A DNA stretch of 6,064 bases, from assembly GCA_023437485.1 (NCBI GenBank), contig JAEZGB010000117.1, positions 1 through 6,064 on the forward strand, written 5' to 3'. Numbering within the stretch: position 1 is the stretch's first letter; every line of letters starts with the position of its first letter. This DNA is from Bacteroidota bacterium. GTDB lineage: Bacteria > Bacteroidota > Bacteroidia > Flavobacteriales > Flavobacteriaceae. The notes beneath the pieces were generated by a model. It worked only from the letters and a program-made list of their open reading frames with translations, did no database searches and was not told where the DNA came from. Position numbers and translations under genes: made by a program. Below are positions 5,616-6,064 of the stretch, one piece after another.

Positions 5616-5817
5616 CTTTGTCGAGTTTCGGTCGCAGCTTATTTAATAAAGATTATTTTAATTTTGAAGTAGCTGTTGGCGAACTGTGCGGATCAGCGCG
5701 CGCAGAATTTATCCGGGAATTTGCGCAAAAGAAGTGGCGTTTTTTCATCTTGCAATTATTCAACTTTTTCAAAAACGGCAAAACGTAAAAGCGCTCCAAT
5801 TGCGGTTTGACGGCCTG

Positions 5818-5942
5818 TAACACTGGCTAAAAAGAGATTGCTTCAATCTGCTAGCCTCAACCCTATTCTACCATTAATATTTCTATATTGCAGAAAATAC
5901 TCAGGTTGCCAAGACGCAACCATCTTTTAGCCGAGAACGTTA
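5818..5942 (+). other. attC-like site 3
   Basis: 125 bp. TAAC (5818-5821) pairs with GTTA (5939-5942). Spacers are ACT (5822-5824) and GAGAAC (5933-5938). GGCTAAAA (5825-5832) pairs perfectly with TTTTAGCC (5925-5932). Compared with site 1 the outer stem pair changed from C-G to G-C on both arms together, a compensatory change. TTGCTTC, CCAAGACGCAAC and TGCAGAAAATACTCAG (5889-5904) are shared with site 1. Confidence 0.82.
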
Positions 5943-6064
5943 CCGGAGATTGCAAGTGAAACGAGGAAAATTCAAGAACGCAACGTCATACTTAAAATCG
6001 TATTCAACATGAAGTATTATTGCCGTCCTTCTTGGAAATAATTATATTAGAACAACGCATTTAC
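5940..6064 (+). other. Cassette 4, start only
   Basis: Begins after G5939 as GTTACCGGAGATTG and runs off the window. A leader of about 70 bp is followed by ATG 6009, but that frame stops after 10 codons. A neighbouring frame open from 5996 encodes a hydrophobic stretch (VLLPSFLEIIIL) without an ATG. Too little is visible to call a gene. Confidence 0.55.

Larger units (their letters stand above)
5353..5939 (+). other. Cassette 3 (587 bp), no convincing gene
   Basis: The start GTTACAGGCC (5352-5361) is the exact reverse complement of the end GGCCTGTAAC (5812-5821). The 450 bp between 5362 and 5811 has no credible gene: the one longer + frame begins inside attC-like site 2, and a 60-codon - frame (5432-5614) has only a TTG start and no protein-like pattern. 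It contains an 11-bp inverted repeat, a short GC hairpin and GCGC-rich patches. It may be a decayed, regulatory or RNA-coding cassette. Confidence 0.7.

Noticed and set aside
97..5709. AATTCTGCGCGCG at 97-109 repeated in reverse as CGCGCGCAGAATT at 5697-5709
   Set aside because: Mostly alternating GC, only 13 bases, with no conserved context at either place; probably chance.

Overview
The window looks like the integrase-proximal end of an integron-like gene-cassette array, probably from the Bacteroidota. The organism call is an inference. It rests on A/T-rich gene leaders without clear Shine-Dalgarno motifs, on IS30 and IS3 transposases that resemble Bacteroidota types, and on an integrase with the N-terminal extension I associate with Bacteroidota tyrosine recombinases. 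No taxonomic marker gene is present.

Layout. Positions 1-351 are a leader with no supported gene. Positions 352-1464 encode a tyrosine recombinase with all catalytic residues. It is Xer-like: it lacks the extra segment that marks classical IntI integrases, although it ends in an IntI-like R-(N/S)-PLD motif. About 75 bp past its stop, a GTTA core at 1538-1541 opens a cassette array that runs in the same direction as the integrase gene. Three attC-like sites follow (4554-4732, 5230-5355, 5818-5942). Each begins with TAAC and ends with GTTA, has an unpaired spacer of 3 nt on the 5' side and 6 nt on the 3' side, and then arms that pair. Arm sequence differs between sites while pairing is kept. 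All three share the motif TGCAGAAA(A/C)TACTCAG.

The key observation is that the first 10-13 bases of each complete cassette are the reverse complement of the bases ending at that same cassette's TAAC: GTTACTGGCC with GGCCAGTAAC, GTTAGCAGTAACC with GGCTACTGCTAAC (12/13), and GTTACAGGCC with GGCCTGTAAC. The match follows the cassette and not the genomic att site. This is expected if units excise as circles cut between G and TT of GTTA.

Cassettes. Cassette 1 (1539-4729) carries a frameshifted gene for a probable lipoprotein. Its leader is split by an IS30-family element with a broken transposase, which is itself split by an apparently intact IS3-family element whose orfA/orfB are joined by a -1 frameshift. 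Cassette 2 (4730-5352) encodes a small exported protein of unknown function. Cassette 3 (5353-5939) has no convincing gene but contains inverted repeats. Cassette 4 starts at 5940 and is cut by the window edge.

How the parts work together: the integrase is inferred to recombine folded attC-like sites with each other and with the site at 1538, capturing or shuffling small cassettes. That function has not been shown here.
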